The translations under genes were made by a program, and so were the position numbers. From Erysipelotrichia bacterium (lineage in GTDB: Bacteria > Bacillota_I > Bacilli_A > Erysipelotrichales > Erysipelotrichaceae): a stretch of DNA of 54,006 bases. The stretch spans positions 1 to 54,006 of the forward strand of contig JAGXSD010000044.1 in NCBI GenBank assembly GCA_018333955.1, read 5' to 3'. Shown here in pieces: positions 1 through 8,743 of this stretch (positions are counted from its first letter, which is position 1; every line of letters begins with the position of its first letter). Under the pieces are notes generated by a model. The model was not told the origin of the DNA. It did not search any database and was given only the letters and a program-made list of their open reading frames with translations.

Positions 1-293
1 TAAAGCTTTCAATCAAGCTCTTTTAAATTATAACACGATTCATTCTATGAGTCGTGCTGCCACACCAACGGATAATCCTATTATGGAAGCCATCAATGGT
101 TGGATGAAGGATGAGTTATACCGTGATTATCATTTGTACCACTCTGATAATGTCATTGAAACAATACATTCATACATTCATCACTTTAATCATGAACGTC
201 CTGCATTTGCTTTGAATTATAAAACCCCAATTCAATATAAACATGATTTGGGGTTCTAATTCTTTTTATAAACTTGTCTACTTTTCCTTTACA
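1..293 (+). mobile_element. IS3-family insertion sequence, right end only
   Basis: The first 293 bases are the distal end of an IS3-type element whose remainder lies outside the window. The transposase stop is at 257-259 and a short untranslated tail follows. The element probably ends at the CA of 292-293, because read from the other strand the tail starts TGTAAAGG, the TG start usual for IS3 termini, and the neighbouring gene loses family similarity exactly there. The duplicated target site cannot be checked because the other end is not in the window. Confidence 0.7.
2..259 (+). CDS. IS3-family transposase OrfB, C-terminal part (5' truncated by window edge)
   Basis: Reading is open from base 2 with no stop before 257, so the gene continues upstream of the window. 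The visible protein holds the last part of the DDE integrase core. The pattern HSMSR..TPTDNPIMEAINGW contains the DN..xE signature in which the glutamate is the third catalytic acid of IS3 OrfB enzymes. The tail (FNHERPAFALNYKTPIQYK) is the usual OrfB ending. OrfB is normally made by frameshift fusion with OrfA, which is not visible. The first methionine in view (47) is internal, not a start. Confidence 0.85.
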   Translation, partial: KAFNQALLNYNTIHSMSRAATPTDNPIMEAINGWMKDELYRDYHLYHSDNVIETIHSYIHHFNHERPAFALNYKTPIQYKHDLGF

Positions 294-649
294 AGTTCAC
301 CCTTTTTTATCTTTTTATTACATAAATGAAGTTGAGCCGCTCCGTGTTGACCAAAACTAGCTTGCCAACCTTGAATGATGTTTACTTTATTTGAGTCATA
401 GATATCAGGATCACAATGACAGTGATATGGCTGTTGACATCGTTTTTCTTTATGCCACAGAGATATTCCTAGACTGTTAATGATTTCATCATAGAGGTAC
501 CCTTGATAGACATAATCATGATAATAAGCAACATCCTCACTAGGTATAGGTAAAGAAATGAGAGATCCATCTTCCCAGATAGGACTAGGTTTGTTGCTGT
601 TGGAGGAGTCTAATCCTTTACGACTTAAAATAAGCTTAAACTCACTCAT
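278..649 (-). pseudogene. Nmad3-like protein, truncated by IS insertion
   Basis: The N-terminus (KLILSRKGLDSSNSNKPSPIW, then SLPIPSEDVAYYHDY) and the later GWQASFGQHGAAQLHL resemble Nmad3, a domain catalogued in studies of DNA hypermodification; its biochemical role is not established. Known members run to about 250 residues, whereas this frame stops at 123. After IKKGEL the family normally continues with a hydrophobic FGWF-like stretch; here VKEK and a stop are supplied by the IS end at 278-293. Native coding is therefore 294-649. It overlaps the start of the flippase-like gene by 8 bases, suggesting coupled translation. Family assignment is from memory of motifs; truncation is seen directly. 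Confidence 0.6.
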
Positions 650-1703
650 CTTTCACCTCAACACTTTGAGCTGTCATGCTCTTCAAGTCTTTAACCTTCA
701 TTCCTCTCATTCTTAAGAAAAAGAATGCTCCCACTAACACCACCACATGAAATGTTGCGAAACGCCATAAGATCATCGTGGATGCCGCCGCAGCCTTTCC
801 AATGACTGTAGAATAGGATAAGACAAACACCCCTTCAGTCACTCCTGAAGCGCCAGGTAAAGGCACAAATGTATTCGCAATCATAACAAAAGCAGAAAGT
901 GCTAATAAATGAGGAAGATCTCTATAAAAGATGTCTAAGCCAAGAATTCTACCAATCATAAAAGGACTCATGAAATACAATAATAATCTTAATGCATTCA
1001 GCCCAAGTAAAATCCCAATCATTTCATTCTTTGTTTTTATTTCATTTAAAGCATCATGAAATCGATGAAGTGAAGCACTCCATTTCTCACGAGCTTTCTC
1101 TTTATCTTTAATCCAAGACAACTTAGTGATCAGATTTAATCCCCAACGAGTAAGCCCAGTGGAGAACTTTTGATTTACCACCATCAACGATAACACGACA
1201 ATAATCCCACTATTCACAACTAAACCAAGTCCAAACAGTAACGTAATTGAAAAGTTTTCAAATGCTTGAATATTAAATATGTACATTAATAGTGTAATCA
1301 CTACAATCGTAATGGTATATAAATAAAAGTCCATCCATACAATGCTTACACCTTGAGATGATCGTAATCCTTGTTTGTGGTAGGTGTTGATTTGTGCTAA
1401 TTGACCTCCTGTACTAGAAGGTGTGATCCCCGACATAAATCCACCCACAAACGCATTAGTAATTCCTTGTTTATAAGTGTAGGTTGGAAGAATTCGCTTA
1501 GCCATGAGGGTAAGACTAACTCCCCATATTAAAGTAGGAGAAATCCCCCAAACAATAATAAAGAAAAGACGAAGTGGATTTAACTCTTTTAAAGATTCAA
1601 AAACCAATTCATAACTATCAAAAAGCGCAATAAATAACCCTACAAATGTAAGTGCAATAATCAAAATGATATTAAACCAAAGATTTCCTTTGACTCGTTT
1701 CAT
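642..1703 (-). CDS. Flippase-like membrane protein (UPF0104 / LPG synthase TM-domain family)
   Basis: A 353-residue protein with about eight hydrophobic segments, matching the polytopic domain of lysylphosphatidylglycerol synthases and of AglD/YbhN-like proteins (PF03706). Family hallmarks are visible: FVGGFMSGITPSSTGGQLAQINTYH in the first third and FVPLPGASGVTEGVF in the last third. The soluble aminoacyltransferase domain of MprF is absent, so lysyl transfer to lipid is not expected; lipid or polyprenol translocation is the family-level guess. No good Shine-Dalgarno precedes the ATG at 1703. It overlaps the truncated Nmad3-like gene, and about 120 bases separate it from the nucleotidyltransferase gene upstream. 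Confidence 0.75.
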   Translation of the reverse strand: MKRVKGNLWFNIILIIALTFVGLFIALFDSYELVFESLKELNPLRLFFIIVWGISPTLIWGVSLTLMAKRILPTYTYKQGITNAFVGGFMSGITPSSTGGQLAQINTYHKQGLRSSQGVSIVWMDFYLYTITIVVITLLMYIFNIQAFENFSITLLFGLGLVVNSGIIVVLSLMVVNQKFSTGLTRWGLNLITKLSWIKDKEKAREKWSASLHRFHDALNEIKTKNEMIGILLGLNALRLLLYFMSPFMIGRILGLDIFYRDLPHLLALSAFVMIANTFVPLPGASGVTEGVFVLSYSTVIGKAAAASTMILWRFATFHVVVLVGAFFFLRMRGMKVKDLKSMTAQSVEVKDE

Positions 1704-1827
1704 GATTGAATTTTATCACACGATGAAGTGGAGGTCATCAACTAATATCATAGTTATGGTTATTGTCTTATTCTTGCGTTTCTATTTCATCGACAGAACG
1801 AGATTTACATAAAATTTCGTTTCTGTC

Positions 1828-2586
1828 TTATTCATCCAAATATACACTTTCAAGAACATTGAGTAGTTCATCAAGAGTGACATTGTTTAACTCAAGATTT
1901 CTTAAATCAATGGCTTCATTTTTTATAAGCTCACAAAAATTGATTATTTCTTGTCTTATCGTAACATTTACTTTAACCCTACTACTAGAACTAACATTCA
2001 CTAGCAGTCTTAATACATCATTCTTATGCTTATTAACATCATTGGATGTTACTTTTTCCCCACGTTCTTTCTTTTCTTTATTATCTAACCAAGCCCTGAT
2101 TTTAAAGACAATTAAAGTCTCAATATCAATGATTGAGACATTTCTTATTTCTCTTTTTCTTTTCATCAAGAGCTCATAATAATCATCATTGAGTAAGATT
2201 GCGGAAAGACTAGTGATTTCATCATTCAGAGGTATTTTGGTACATATTTGATGAAGACTCAATGTTACATTTTCTAGACGTCTACAAAACAGTTCAATTT
2301 GCTTAGGATATGCATGGTTTGTAGGATGTGAAAATCGATAGAACTGATGTTTTAGACCTCCCACTTCCTTTCGAATATATCCTCCCAATGTAATAAATCT
2401 TAAAAAATGAAGATAGAAATCTTCATTGATTGCTTCAATAATTAGCACAATATCTAAATCTTTAGTGGCTCTAAATGTTAAACCAAGTTCATCCATTAAG
2501 ATATCACAAGCAGATCCTCCGATAAGGACATAATGATTTGAATAATGATTAAAGTGTTGTGTAAAAACATCTATCCCGTGTACCAT
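1828..2586 (-). CDS. AbiEii-like nucleotidyltransferase, putative type IV toxin
   Basis: A 252-residue protein with the minimal nucleotidyltransferase core: LIGGSACDIL, the GG-S nucleotide-binding motif, followed by ATKDLDIVLI, which carries the paired metal-binding aspartates. This fits the AbiEii/DUF1814-like superfamily used as toxins in type IV toxin-antitoxin pairs. The basic segment with KIRAWLDNKEKK near residue 165 is also typical. Its ATG lies inside the end of the upstream winged-helix gene (16-base overlap), so the two are translated as a pair with the putative antitoxin first, the standard AbiE order. Toxicity is inferred. A non-toxic housekeeping nucleotidyltransferase role is not excluded. 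Confidence 0.7.
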   Translation of the reverse strand: MVHGIDVFTQHFNHYSNHYVLIGGSACDILMDELGLTFRATKDLDIVLIIEAINEDFYLHFLRFITLGGYIRKEVGGLKHQFYRFSHPTNHAYPKQIELFCRRLENVTLSLHQICTKIPLNDEITSLSAILLNDDYYELLMKRKREIRNVSIIDIETLIVFKIRAWLDNKEKKERGEKVTSNDVNKHKNDVLRLLVNVSSSSRVKVNVTIRQEIINFCELIKNEAIDLRNLELNNVTLDELLNVLESVYLDE

Positions 2587-3548
2587 TCTTCCCCCCGCAA
2601 TACTTCATCAAGAGCTTGCTTCATTCTATCATCACGACTATTTTGTAAAGTTAAATATAATGAAACATGATCTACCCTATTATTTGTAGAAAGCAACCTT
2701 GGATTATAATCCCATAGTTGTATTTCATAACAAAATATGTCATTGATCAAATCTTTATTAGTAACGATGAAATCTGATTTCATATCAAACTCGTTTTTAT
2801 AAATCGCATAGACAGGATGTTTTGGACTATTTAATAAAGTTAATTCAGACAAGACACTTTCTCCCGCAATCAGTGCGTTTTCAGGTGCTTGAGTTGTATA
2901 CACCACTTTTTTATAGGGTCGTCTCAAATATTTCTTTGCTTTGTTAAAGTATTCTGGATTTGATATTCTTTGATACACTTTACTACGATTGGTTTTCCCT
3001 TTAATTTCATAAGATAGTAATGTCGCATCAAAGAGCTCATTCAATGCTCGTGAAGCACTCATGGTGGTGAGCCCAGTTTCTTGTGCAAAATCTGTTGCAC
3101 TAATCTTTGAGTCTTTATGATTGTTGAGATAGATAAATGCTAATTGCGCTACAGGAGAGAACACATCAAATTTGTTTTTATTTAGTTCAGGCCCATAATA
3201 AAGGTTAAGTCCTAAGAAAGGTAAATACATTTGACCATCAGTCATAATGAAAGGTACTCTACTTTTTATTAAACTTTTTCTTCTGTATCGAGTTAACCCA
3301 TCATGATGTAAAACTACAGGATACTCTGTATGATGTTTAATTTGTTGGATATGTTTAATGACTTGATCAACACCAGGTAACTCATTCATGCTTTTCATTA
3401 AAATACATTTTTGATTTAATATAGTCATTTCAAAATAGTCATAGTTGCTTCTCATAAACAGTGTTAACTGATGAACATCGCCCCATGCTTTAATATCACC
3501 ATAATCATCAATATTTTCCTTAATATAATTCAGAAGTTTATTTAACAT
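2571..3548 (-). CDS. Winged-helix regulator paired with nucleotidyltransferase (putative antitoxin)
   Basis: A 325-residue protein. The middle (about residues 130-200) holds a MarR-like winged helix, with SATDFAQETGLTTMSASRALNEL as recognition helices followed by a wing rich in K, N and R. The flanks show no motif I know. It starts at an ATG preceded by GGAGG (spacing 8). The gene heads a two-gene unit with the nucleotidyltransferase, and three copies of one repeat sit on its promoter, so negative autoregulation is likely, as for AbiEi antitoxins. It does not look like a canonical AbiEi; the antitoxin role comes from context. Confidence 0.6.
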   Translation of the reverse strand: MLNKLLNYIKENIDDYGDIKAWGDVHQLTLFMRSNYDYFEMTILNQKCILMKSMNELPGVDQVIKHIQQIKHHTEYPVVLHHDGLTRYRRKSLIKSRVPFIMTDGQMYLPFLGLNLYYGPELNKNKFDVFSPVAQLAFIYLNNHKDSKISATDFAQETGLTTMSASRALNELFDATLLSYEIKGKTNRSKVYQRISNPEYFNKAKKYLRRPYKKVVYTTQAPENALIAGESVLSELTLLNSPKHPVYAIYKNEFDMKSDFIVTNKDLINDIFCYEIQLWDYNPRLLSTNNRVDHVSLYLTLQNSRDDRMKQALDEVLRGEEWYTG

Positions 3549-3583
3549 TTGCTACGCCTCCATAATATGACATTGCCACTTAT

Positions 3584-3628
3584 AATATAACATTATTAGT
3601 GTTATATTACAAATACTAATGTTATATT
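3584..3628 (-). promoter_or_regulatory. Promoter and triple operator of the HTH/nucleotidyltransferase pair
   Basis: On the minus strand a TTGTAA -35 (3607-3612) and TATATT -10 (3584-3589) are separated by 17 bases. The nonamer AATATAACA occurs at 3584-3592 in plus orientation and at 3600-3608 and 3620-3628 inverted. The first two form a perfect inverted repeat with a 7-base spacer lying over the -10 and -35; the third is 20 bases, about two helical turns, further upstream. A bound repressor would block RNA polymerase. Confidence 0.7.
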
Positions 3629-3671
3629 AATGATTATGAGGTTCTATCGATTGATTAGTTTATTCCAACAC

Positions 3672-3698
3672 AAAAAACCCTCCTTTTAATAAGGAGGG
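3672..3698 (-). terminator. Rho-independent terminator of the dehydrogenase/transketolase operon
   Basis: The arms CCCTCCTT (3678-3685) and AAGGAGGG (3691-3698) form an 8-bp stem with a 5-base loop. On the minus strand it is followed by six T. It lies 14 bases past the stop of the last transketolase gene. Confidence 0.9.
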
Positions 3699-3711
3699 CA
3701 TTTACATCTAT

Positions 3712-4647
3712 TTACAGAGTCTTAGAAAACTCTAATACTCTTTCTTTAATCGTGTCTGCACTTAAGCCATACTTCTTAAGTAATGCTCCTGGTGTTCCAC
3801 TTTCTCCGAAGGTGTCATTCACACCAATCATCATCATTTTTGTAGGATGCTCTTGAGCTAAGACTTCCGCGACAGCGCCACCAAGTCCACCTAAGATATT
3901 GTGCTCTTCACAAGTCACAAGTCCTTTATGAGTCTTCGCAAGCTCAACCACCAAGTTTTTATCTAATGGTTTAATGGTGGCCATATTCACTACAGTCACA
4001 TCTAATCCCAATTCTTTCAAAGCTTCTTTCGCAAGCAGGGCTTGTTCAACCATAACACCACAGGCAATAAGCGCAATATCTTTTCCAGAGGATAAGACTT
4101 TTCCTTTTCCTACTTCAAAGACATAATCTTCACTATGCACGGTATTCACAGCCGCACGACCTAAGCGGACATAGAATGGTCCTTTTTGATCGGCCACAGC
4201 ACGAATGACTTGCATCGTTTCAATATCATCCGCCGGCACAATAATACGCATATTCGGCACAGCTCTCATAAGCGCAATATCTTCAATCGCTTGATGGGAT
4301 GCACCATCTTCACCTAAGGTTACGCCAGCATGCGTCGCACAAATCTTCACATTCAGTTTAGGATAGGCAATACTATTACGAACTTGCTCAAACGCACGTC
4401 CCACCGCAAACATAGCGAAGGATGATGCGAAGACTGTGTTACCACCGGTCGCAATCCCTGCCGCAACACCCATCATGTTCGCTTCCGCAATACCCATGTT
4501 GAAGTGACGTGAAGGCATCACGGCCTGTGCATCCGCTGATTTTGTGGATTTTGATAAGTCCGCATCTAAGACAAAGATATCATTTCGTTCTTGAACTAAT
4601 GCTGCTAAAGCTTTACCATAAGCTTCACGTGTTGCCATTTTAGCCAT
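3712..4647 (-). CDS. tktB: Transketolase, C-terminal subunit (split enzyme)
   Basis: A 311-residue protein made of the pyrimidine-binding and C-terminal domains of transketolase, with no diphosphate-binding half. HFNMGIAEANMMGVAAGIA carries the conserved glutamate that activates thiamine diphosphate. CATHAGVTLGEDGASHQAIEDIALMRAVPN is a typical transketolase/DXS signature. Together with the preceding gene, with which it overlaps by 8 bases, it would make one functional enzyme that moves two-carbon units between sugar phosphates. Position at the end of the dehydrogenase operon suggests a catabolic job. Split transketolases also act on unusual ketose phosphates such as apulose 4-phosphate, so the exact substrate is open. 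Confidence 0.88.
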   Translation of the reverse strand: MAKMATREAYGKALAALVQERNDIFVLDADLSKSTKSADAQAVMPSRHFNMGIAEANMMGVAAGIATGGNTVFASSFAMFAVGRAFEQVRNSIAYPKLNVKICATHAGVTLGEDGASHQAIEDIALMRAVPNMRIIVPADDIETMQVIRAVADQKGPFYVRLGRAAVNTVHSEDYVFEVGKGKVLSSGKDIALIACGVMVEQALLAKEALKELGLDVTVVNMATIKPLDKNLVVELAKTHKGLVTCEEHNILGGLGGAVAEVLAQEHPTKMMMIGVNDTFGESGTPGALLKKYGLSADTIKERVLEFSKTL

Positions 4648-5464
4648 GATTCACCTCATTGAGTTGTGCCATTGCACGCTCATATTGTTCTTGATTCGGA
4701 GCCACTCCATGCCAACCATAGTTGTTTTCCATAAAGTCAACGCCTTTTCCTTTGACGGTATGCGCAATGATGGCGGTAGGTTTACCTTTTGTTTCACGTG
4801 CTTCTTTAAAAGCCGCAAAGATTTGATCAAAATCATGACCATCAATATTAATCACATGCCAACCAAAAGCTTCAAATTTTTTATCTAAAGGATTTGGATT
4901 CATGACTTTAGTAATATCGCCATCAATTTGAAGACCATTAAAGTCAAGCATTAAACATAAGTTATCAAGTTTATAATGGGCCGCAGCCATTGCAGCTTCC
5001 CATACCTGACCTTCTTGTGATTCACCATCTCCCACTAAGGTATACACTCTAAAAGGTTTGTCTTTAGCTTTATACGATAATGCCATCCCTACCGCTGCAG
5101 AGATACCTTGACCTAACGATCCAGTGGACATATCCACTCCTTTAATGTATGTCATTGAAGGATGTCCTTGAAGACGTGAATCCACTTTTCTAAAAGTAGG
5201 TAGTTCCTCAACTGGAATGATTCCTTTTTCCACTAAGACACCATATAATAATGGGCTCGCATGGCCTTTAGAAAGGACAAATTTGTCACGTTCTAAATCC
5301 GCAACATTCTCTTTTGTAATATTGGCTTCTTTAAAATACAGTGCAGAAATGAGCTCAGCACCAGAAAATGATCCACCAATATGACCAGAATTAGCCGAGT
5401 ACACCATGTTGAGGACATGTTTGCGAATGTTATTCGCGATAATTTTTAACTCTTTGTGTTCCAT
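4640..5464 (-). CDS. tktA: Transketolase, N-terminal subunit (split enzyme)
   Basis: The thiamine-diphosphate-binding half of transketolase, 274 residues from the chosen start. SGHIGGSFSGAELISALYF is the N-terminal signature. GDGESQEGQVWEAAMAAAHYKLDNLCLMLDFNG is the GDG..N motif that binds the magnesium and diphosphate. I use the ATG at 5464, preceded by GGAGGAAACA, rather than an in-frame ATG 18 bases upstream that overlaps that ribosome-binding site. It lies 40 bases after the E2 gene in the same direction with no terminator between, so it is probably cotranscribed with the dehydrogenase genes. Confidence 0.88.
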   Translation of the reverse strand: MEHKELKIIANNIRKHVLNMVYSANSGHIGGSFSGAELISALYFKEANITKENVADLERDKFVLSKGHASPLLYGVLVEKGIIPVEELPTFRKVDSRLQGHPSMTYIKGVDMSTGSLGQGISAAVGMALSYKAKDKPFRVYTLVGDGESQEGQVWEAAMAAAHYKLDNLCLMLDFNGLQIDGDITKVMNPNPLDKKFEAFGWHVINIDGHDFDQIFAAFKEARETKGKPTAIIAHTVKGKGVDFMENNYGWHGVAPNQEQYERAMAQLNEVNHG

Positions 5465-5504
5465 TGTTTCCTCCAATGTCATTATTATACACTACGAAGG
5501 CTCA

Positions 5505-6737
5505 TTACTGAATCAAAATTACGTGACTTGGTTTCTCACAGACACCTACTAAATCAGTAAGGAAGGCTGCGGCTGGTGACCCATCAATGGCACGATGATC
5601 AAAGGAAAGTGAGAAATTAAACACTGGTACATTCACCACTTGATTGTTTTCTAAACGTAGTTCATCACTGATCGTAGATACTCCTAATATCGCCACTTCA
5701 GGGAAGTTGATGATTGGATTAAAGTGAATCACCTTTGAAGCCCCTAATGATGTAATCGTGAAAGTTCCACCTTTGAGTTGATCTAATGTCAGTTCATTTT
5801 TTCGTGCTTTTGACGCTAATGTCGAGATGGAGTTTGCAAGAGCAGTCAAGTTAAGTTTATCGGCATGATGCACCACAGGCACAATCAGTCCTTCTTCAAG
5901 TGCAGTCGCAATCCCAAGATTAACACTCTTCACAAAGGTAATACCTTCTTCACTGGTTCTTGCATTAAGCCCAGGATGATTTAAAAGTGTACGAGAAGTA
6001 AAGTAGGCAATAAGATGAGTTAAAGTAATCTTTTGAGTTGAACTTGTGAGTTCATCTTTAAGTTTTAAGAGTTCACGAGCATCCACTTTCGCATGGAGTG
6101 TCACATGAGGAATCGTGCTTGCGCTTTTCACCATTTGTTCCTTCACAAGCTTACGAATACCTTTCCAAGGTACGAAGGATGTTTCATCCACACTAGGTGT
6201 AACTACACTAGTTGATGTCACTGGTTGCGATTGTGGCTTTTGATTCATATATTCGACGACATCCGCCACGACTAAGCGTGGACTTGGTTGCATACTCGCA
6301 AAGACTTGGGCTAAATCAAGTCCTTTTTCACGCACTAAACGACGCGCTGCAGGGGTTGCACGCACATCTTTGATATTCACTGGTTTTGAAGGAGTGACTG
6401 GAGTTGGAGTAGGTGTCACTGCTTCAACCTTAATTTCTTCTTTAACTTCCTTTGTTTCTTCTTTTGAAACTGTAGGAGCAGTGGCTTCAATCACTTCACC
6501 AGGCTGCCCAATGTAGGCAATCACAGAGTTCACAGGCACCACTTCATTTTCTTTCACAAGAACTTTAAGAAGTACCCCTTCATCATATGCTTCCACTTCA
6601 ATCGCAATCTTATCCGTCATCACTTCAAAGATCGGATCGCCGACTCTCACTTTATCACCTTCATGTTTAATCCACTCGGTCACATAGCCTGTTTCCATTG
6701 TGGAACTTAACTTAGGCATTAAGACTTCTTTTGCCAT
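5505..6737 (-). CDS. pdhC: Dihydrolipoamide acyltransferase (E2) of a pyruvate/acetoin dehydrogenase complex
   Basis: A 410-residue E2 core protein. A single lipoyl domain fills about residues 1-80, with the modified lysine in MTDKIAIE. A proline/threonine linker follows, then the peripheral-subunit binding domain (TPAARRLVREKGLDL, about 127-160). The catalytic domain ends with SFDHRAIDGSPAA, the HxxxDG acyltransferase motif. The start overlaps nothing, but its ribosome-binding site (GGAAGGGAG) is the last codons of the E1 beta gene. It transfers the acetyl group from lipoamide to CoA. One lipoyl domain is the minimum; many Gram-positive E2 proteins have one or two. Confidence 0.88.
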   Translation of the reverse strand: MAKEVLMPKLSSTMETGYVTEWIKHEGDKVRVGDPIFEVMTDKIAIEVEAYDEGVLLKVLVKENEVVPVNSVIAYIGQPGEVIEATAPTVSKEETKEVKEEIKVEAVTPTPTPVTPSKPVNIKDVRATPAARRLVREKGLDLAQVFASMQPSPRLVVADVVEYMNQKPQSQPVTSTSVVTPSVDETSFVPWKGIRKLVKEQMVKSASTIPHVTLHAKVDARELLKLKDELTSSTQKITLTHLIAYFTSRTLLNHPGLNARTSEEGITFVKSVNLGIATALEEGLIVPVVHHADKLNLTALANSISTLASKARKNELTLDQLKGGTFTITSLGASKVIHFNPIINFPEVAILGVSTISDELRLENNQVVNVPVFNFSLSFDHRAIDGSPAAAFLTDLVGVCEKPSHVILIQ

Positions 6738-6738
6738 A

Positions 6739-7722
6739 TTACTCCCTTCCCATCATCTTACGCACTGCGTCGACAATGTCTTCCACTTGAGGAACTGCTT
6801 TCTTCTCAAGATCTGGTTGATATGGAATTGGCACCTCAGCTCCGGCTAAGCGCACAATTGGATGATCTAAGTAATCAAAACTCACTTCTTCCGCAATGAC
6901 CGCCGCCAGTTCAGCACTAAAGCCACTACGCTTCACAGCCTCAGTCACAATGAGTGCTTTCCCAGTTTTCTTCACAGACTCCACAATGGTTTTCTTATCA
7001 AGTGGTACTAAGGTGCGAGGATCCACGATCTCGACATCAATGCCCTCTTTTTCTAAGACCTCCGCAGCCGCCATGGCTTTATGAACCATAATGCCTGTCG
7101 CCACAATACTCACATCTTTTCCACGACGTTTGTAATCCGCCACCCCAATTGGAATCGTATATTTCCCTTCAGGAACGATTGAAGATGTCTTATAACATAA
7201 CTTATGTTCATAAAACATGACTGGATTATTATTTTCAATCGCGCTATGAAGTAATCCCTTGGCATCATAGGCCGTACTTGGTTGAATCACAATGAGCCCT
7301 GGAATATGAGCAGTCCAGTTTTCTAAGCTTTGGGAGTGTTGTGCTGCCGCTCCAGTCCCTGAACCACCAGGGGTTCTCATAACTAGTGGAACACTCACCG
7401 CTCCCCCATACATATAATGAATCTTTGCAGCTTGGTTGACAATTTGATCTAAAGCAATGGTAATAAAGTCTGAGAATTGAAGTTCAAACACAGGACGCAT
7501 CCCAGTAATGGCTGAACCAACCGCCGCTCCCGCAATCACACTTTCTGAAATTGGAGTGGAGATAATACGCTCTGGTCCAAACTCTTCAATAAGTCCACGA
7601 GTCACCCCAAAGGCTCCTCCATAAACCCCAATATCTTCTCCCATCACATAGACATTGTCATCTTCTTGCATCGCTTCTCTCAGCGCTTCTTTAACTGCTT
7701 CTAAATAGGTAAGTTCTCTCAT
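6739..7722 (-). CDS. pdhB: 2-oxoacid/acetoin dehydrogenase E1 component, beta subunit
   Basis: 327 residues from the ATG at 7722, chosen because TAAGGAGGGA stands 8 bases upstream; the frame extends 22 residues further without a usable site. Transketolase-like pyrimidine and C-terminal domains are clear: [30 protein letters not shown] with the thiamine-activating glutamate, [20 protein letters not shown], and [17 protein letters not shown]. It works as an alpha2beta2 tetramer with the next gene product. The sequence fits both pyruvate dehydrogenase and acetoin dehydrogenase (AcoB); I cannot separate them by eye. It sits 13 bases after the E1 alpha stop. Confidence 0.87.
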   Translation of the reverse strand: MRELTYLEAVKEALREAMQEDDNVYVMGEDIGVYGGAFGVTRGLIEEFGPERIISTPISESVIAGAAVGSAITGMRPVFELQFSDFITIALDQIVNQAAKIHYMYGGAVSVPLVMRTPGGSGTGAAAQHSQSLENWTAHIPGLIVIQPSTAYDAKGLLHSAIENNNPVMFYEHKLCYKTSSIVPEGKYTIPIGVADYKRRGKDVSIVATGIMVHKAMAAAEVLEKEGIDVEIVDPRTLVPLDKKTIVESVKKTGKALIVTEAVKRSGFSAELAAVIAEEVSFDYLDHPIVRLAGAEVPIPYQPDLEKKAVPQVEDIVDAVRKMMGRE

Positions 7723-7735
7723 AAGTGGTCCCTCC

Positions 7736-8725
7736 TTAGTCCGCATACACGTGAGTGTAAAGATCATCAATAGATGCCAACTCTCCACTCAAGCCAAATT
7801 CCACTGCGGCTTCAATACGTGCTTCTGCTTTTGCTTTAATCGCTTGAGCTTCCTCAAGTGTAAAGACTCCTGCCGCAATAAAACGCTCTTGCGCCATCGC
7901 AATCGGATCTTTTAAATGTCGCCACTCTTCTTCCTCTTCACGAGTACGATATTTCTTCGCATCAGACTTAGAATGACCTTTCCAACGATACGTTAACGAT
8001 TCAATTAACGTAGGTCCTTCACCATTGCGTGCTCGTTCCACCGCATCATAGGTCGCATTAATGACTTCAATGAGATCATTTCCATCAATCGTAACTCCAG
8101 GAATTCCATAAGCCGCACTACGCTCTGAAAGGTTCTTAACATTCGTCATCTTTTCAACCGGACCACTCATGCCATATTTATTGTTTTCAATAAAGAAAAT
8201 CACCGGTAAATCCCAAATTGAAGCCATGTTTAACGACTCATGGAAACTTCCTTCATTGGTTGCGCCATCCCCTGCATAACATAAGGTGACTTTTCCATCT
8301 TTCTTTAGTTTAGAAGTTAACGCCGCACCAACCGCAATTGGAAACCCTCCACCTACAATTCCATTGGCCCCAAGGTTTCCAGTGGCCATTTCGGCAATAT
8401 GCATTGATCCACCTTTACCACGGTTCGTACCATTTTGACGACCAAATAATTCAGCCATCATTTGCGGAACATCTGTTCCCTTCGCGATCGTTTGTCCATG
8501 ACCACGATGAGACGCCGTAATCCAATCACTTTGTTTAAGCACCGCTCCAGATCCTGTTGCGGAAGCTTCTTGACCCACAGCTAAGTGAGTTGTTCCATGA
8601 ATCATTCCCTTCGCAAAGAAAAAGTCTACTTTCTCTTCAAAAAGGCGAATCACCCACATCGTTTCAAATAATTCTTTTAATTTTGCATCATCAAAATTCG
8701 CTTTATTAGGAATTGAAATTGGCAT
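7736..8725 (-). CDS. pdhA: 2-oxoacid/acetoin dehydrogenase E1 component, alpha subunit
   Basis: A 329-residue thiamine-diphosphate subunit. [31 protein letters not shown] is the GDG..NN diphosphate-binding motif, and [10 protein letters not shown] and RWKGHSKSD are E1 alpha signatures. [25 protein letters not shown] is especially like acetoin dehydrogenase AcoA, although many Bacillota pyruvate dehydrogenases share it. It decarboxylates the 2-oxoacid (or cleaves acetoin) and transfers the two-carbon unit to lipoyl-E2. The ATG at 8725 has CTGGAGGA upstream. Gene order E3-E1a-E1b-E2 with E3 first differs from the common order in which E3 is last. Confidence 0.87.
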   Translation of the reverse strand: MPISIPNKANFDDAKLKELFETMWVIRLFEEKVDFFFAKGMIHGTTHLAVGQEASATGSGAVLKQSDWITASHRGHGQTIAKGTDVPQMMAELFGRQNGTNRGKGGSMHIAEMATGNLGANGIVGGGFPIAVGAALTSKLKKDGKVTLCYAGDGATNEGSFHESLNMASIWDLPVIFFIENNKYGMSGPVEKMTNVKNLSERSAAYGIPGVTIDGNDLIEVINATYDAVERARNGEGPTLIESLTYRWKGHSKSDAKKYRTREEEEEWRHLKDPIAMAQERFIAAGVFTLEEAQAIKAKAEARIEAAVEFGLSGELASIDDLYTHVYAD

Positions 8726-8743
8726 ACTTGTGTCCTCCAGTTT

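Noticed and set aside
1799-1835. Imperfect long inverted repeat (GACAGAACGAG...CGTTTCTGTC) after the nucleotidyltransferase gene
   Set aside because: The stem has mismatches and no T-run follows on the minus strand, so I do not call it a terminator.
1763-2179. 138-codon open frame on the plus strand
   Set aside because: It is antisense to the nucleotidyltransferase gene, composed of low-complexity S, L, T and F codons, and has no ribosome-binding site.
4646-4888. Plus-strand open frame within the transketolase gene
   Set aside because: It is antisense to a clearly conserved gene and has no family features.
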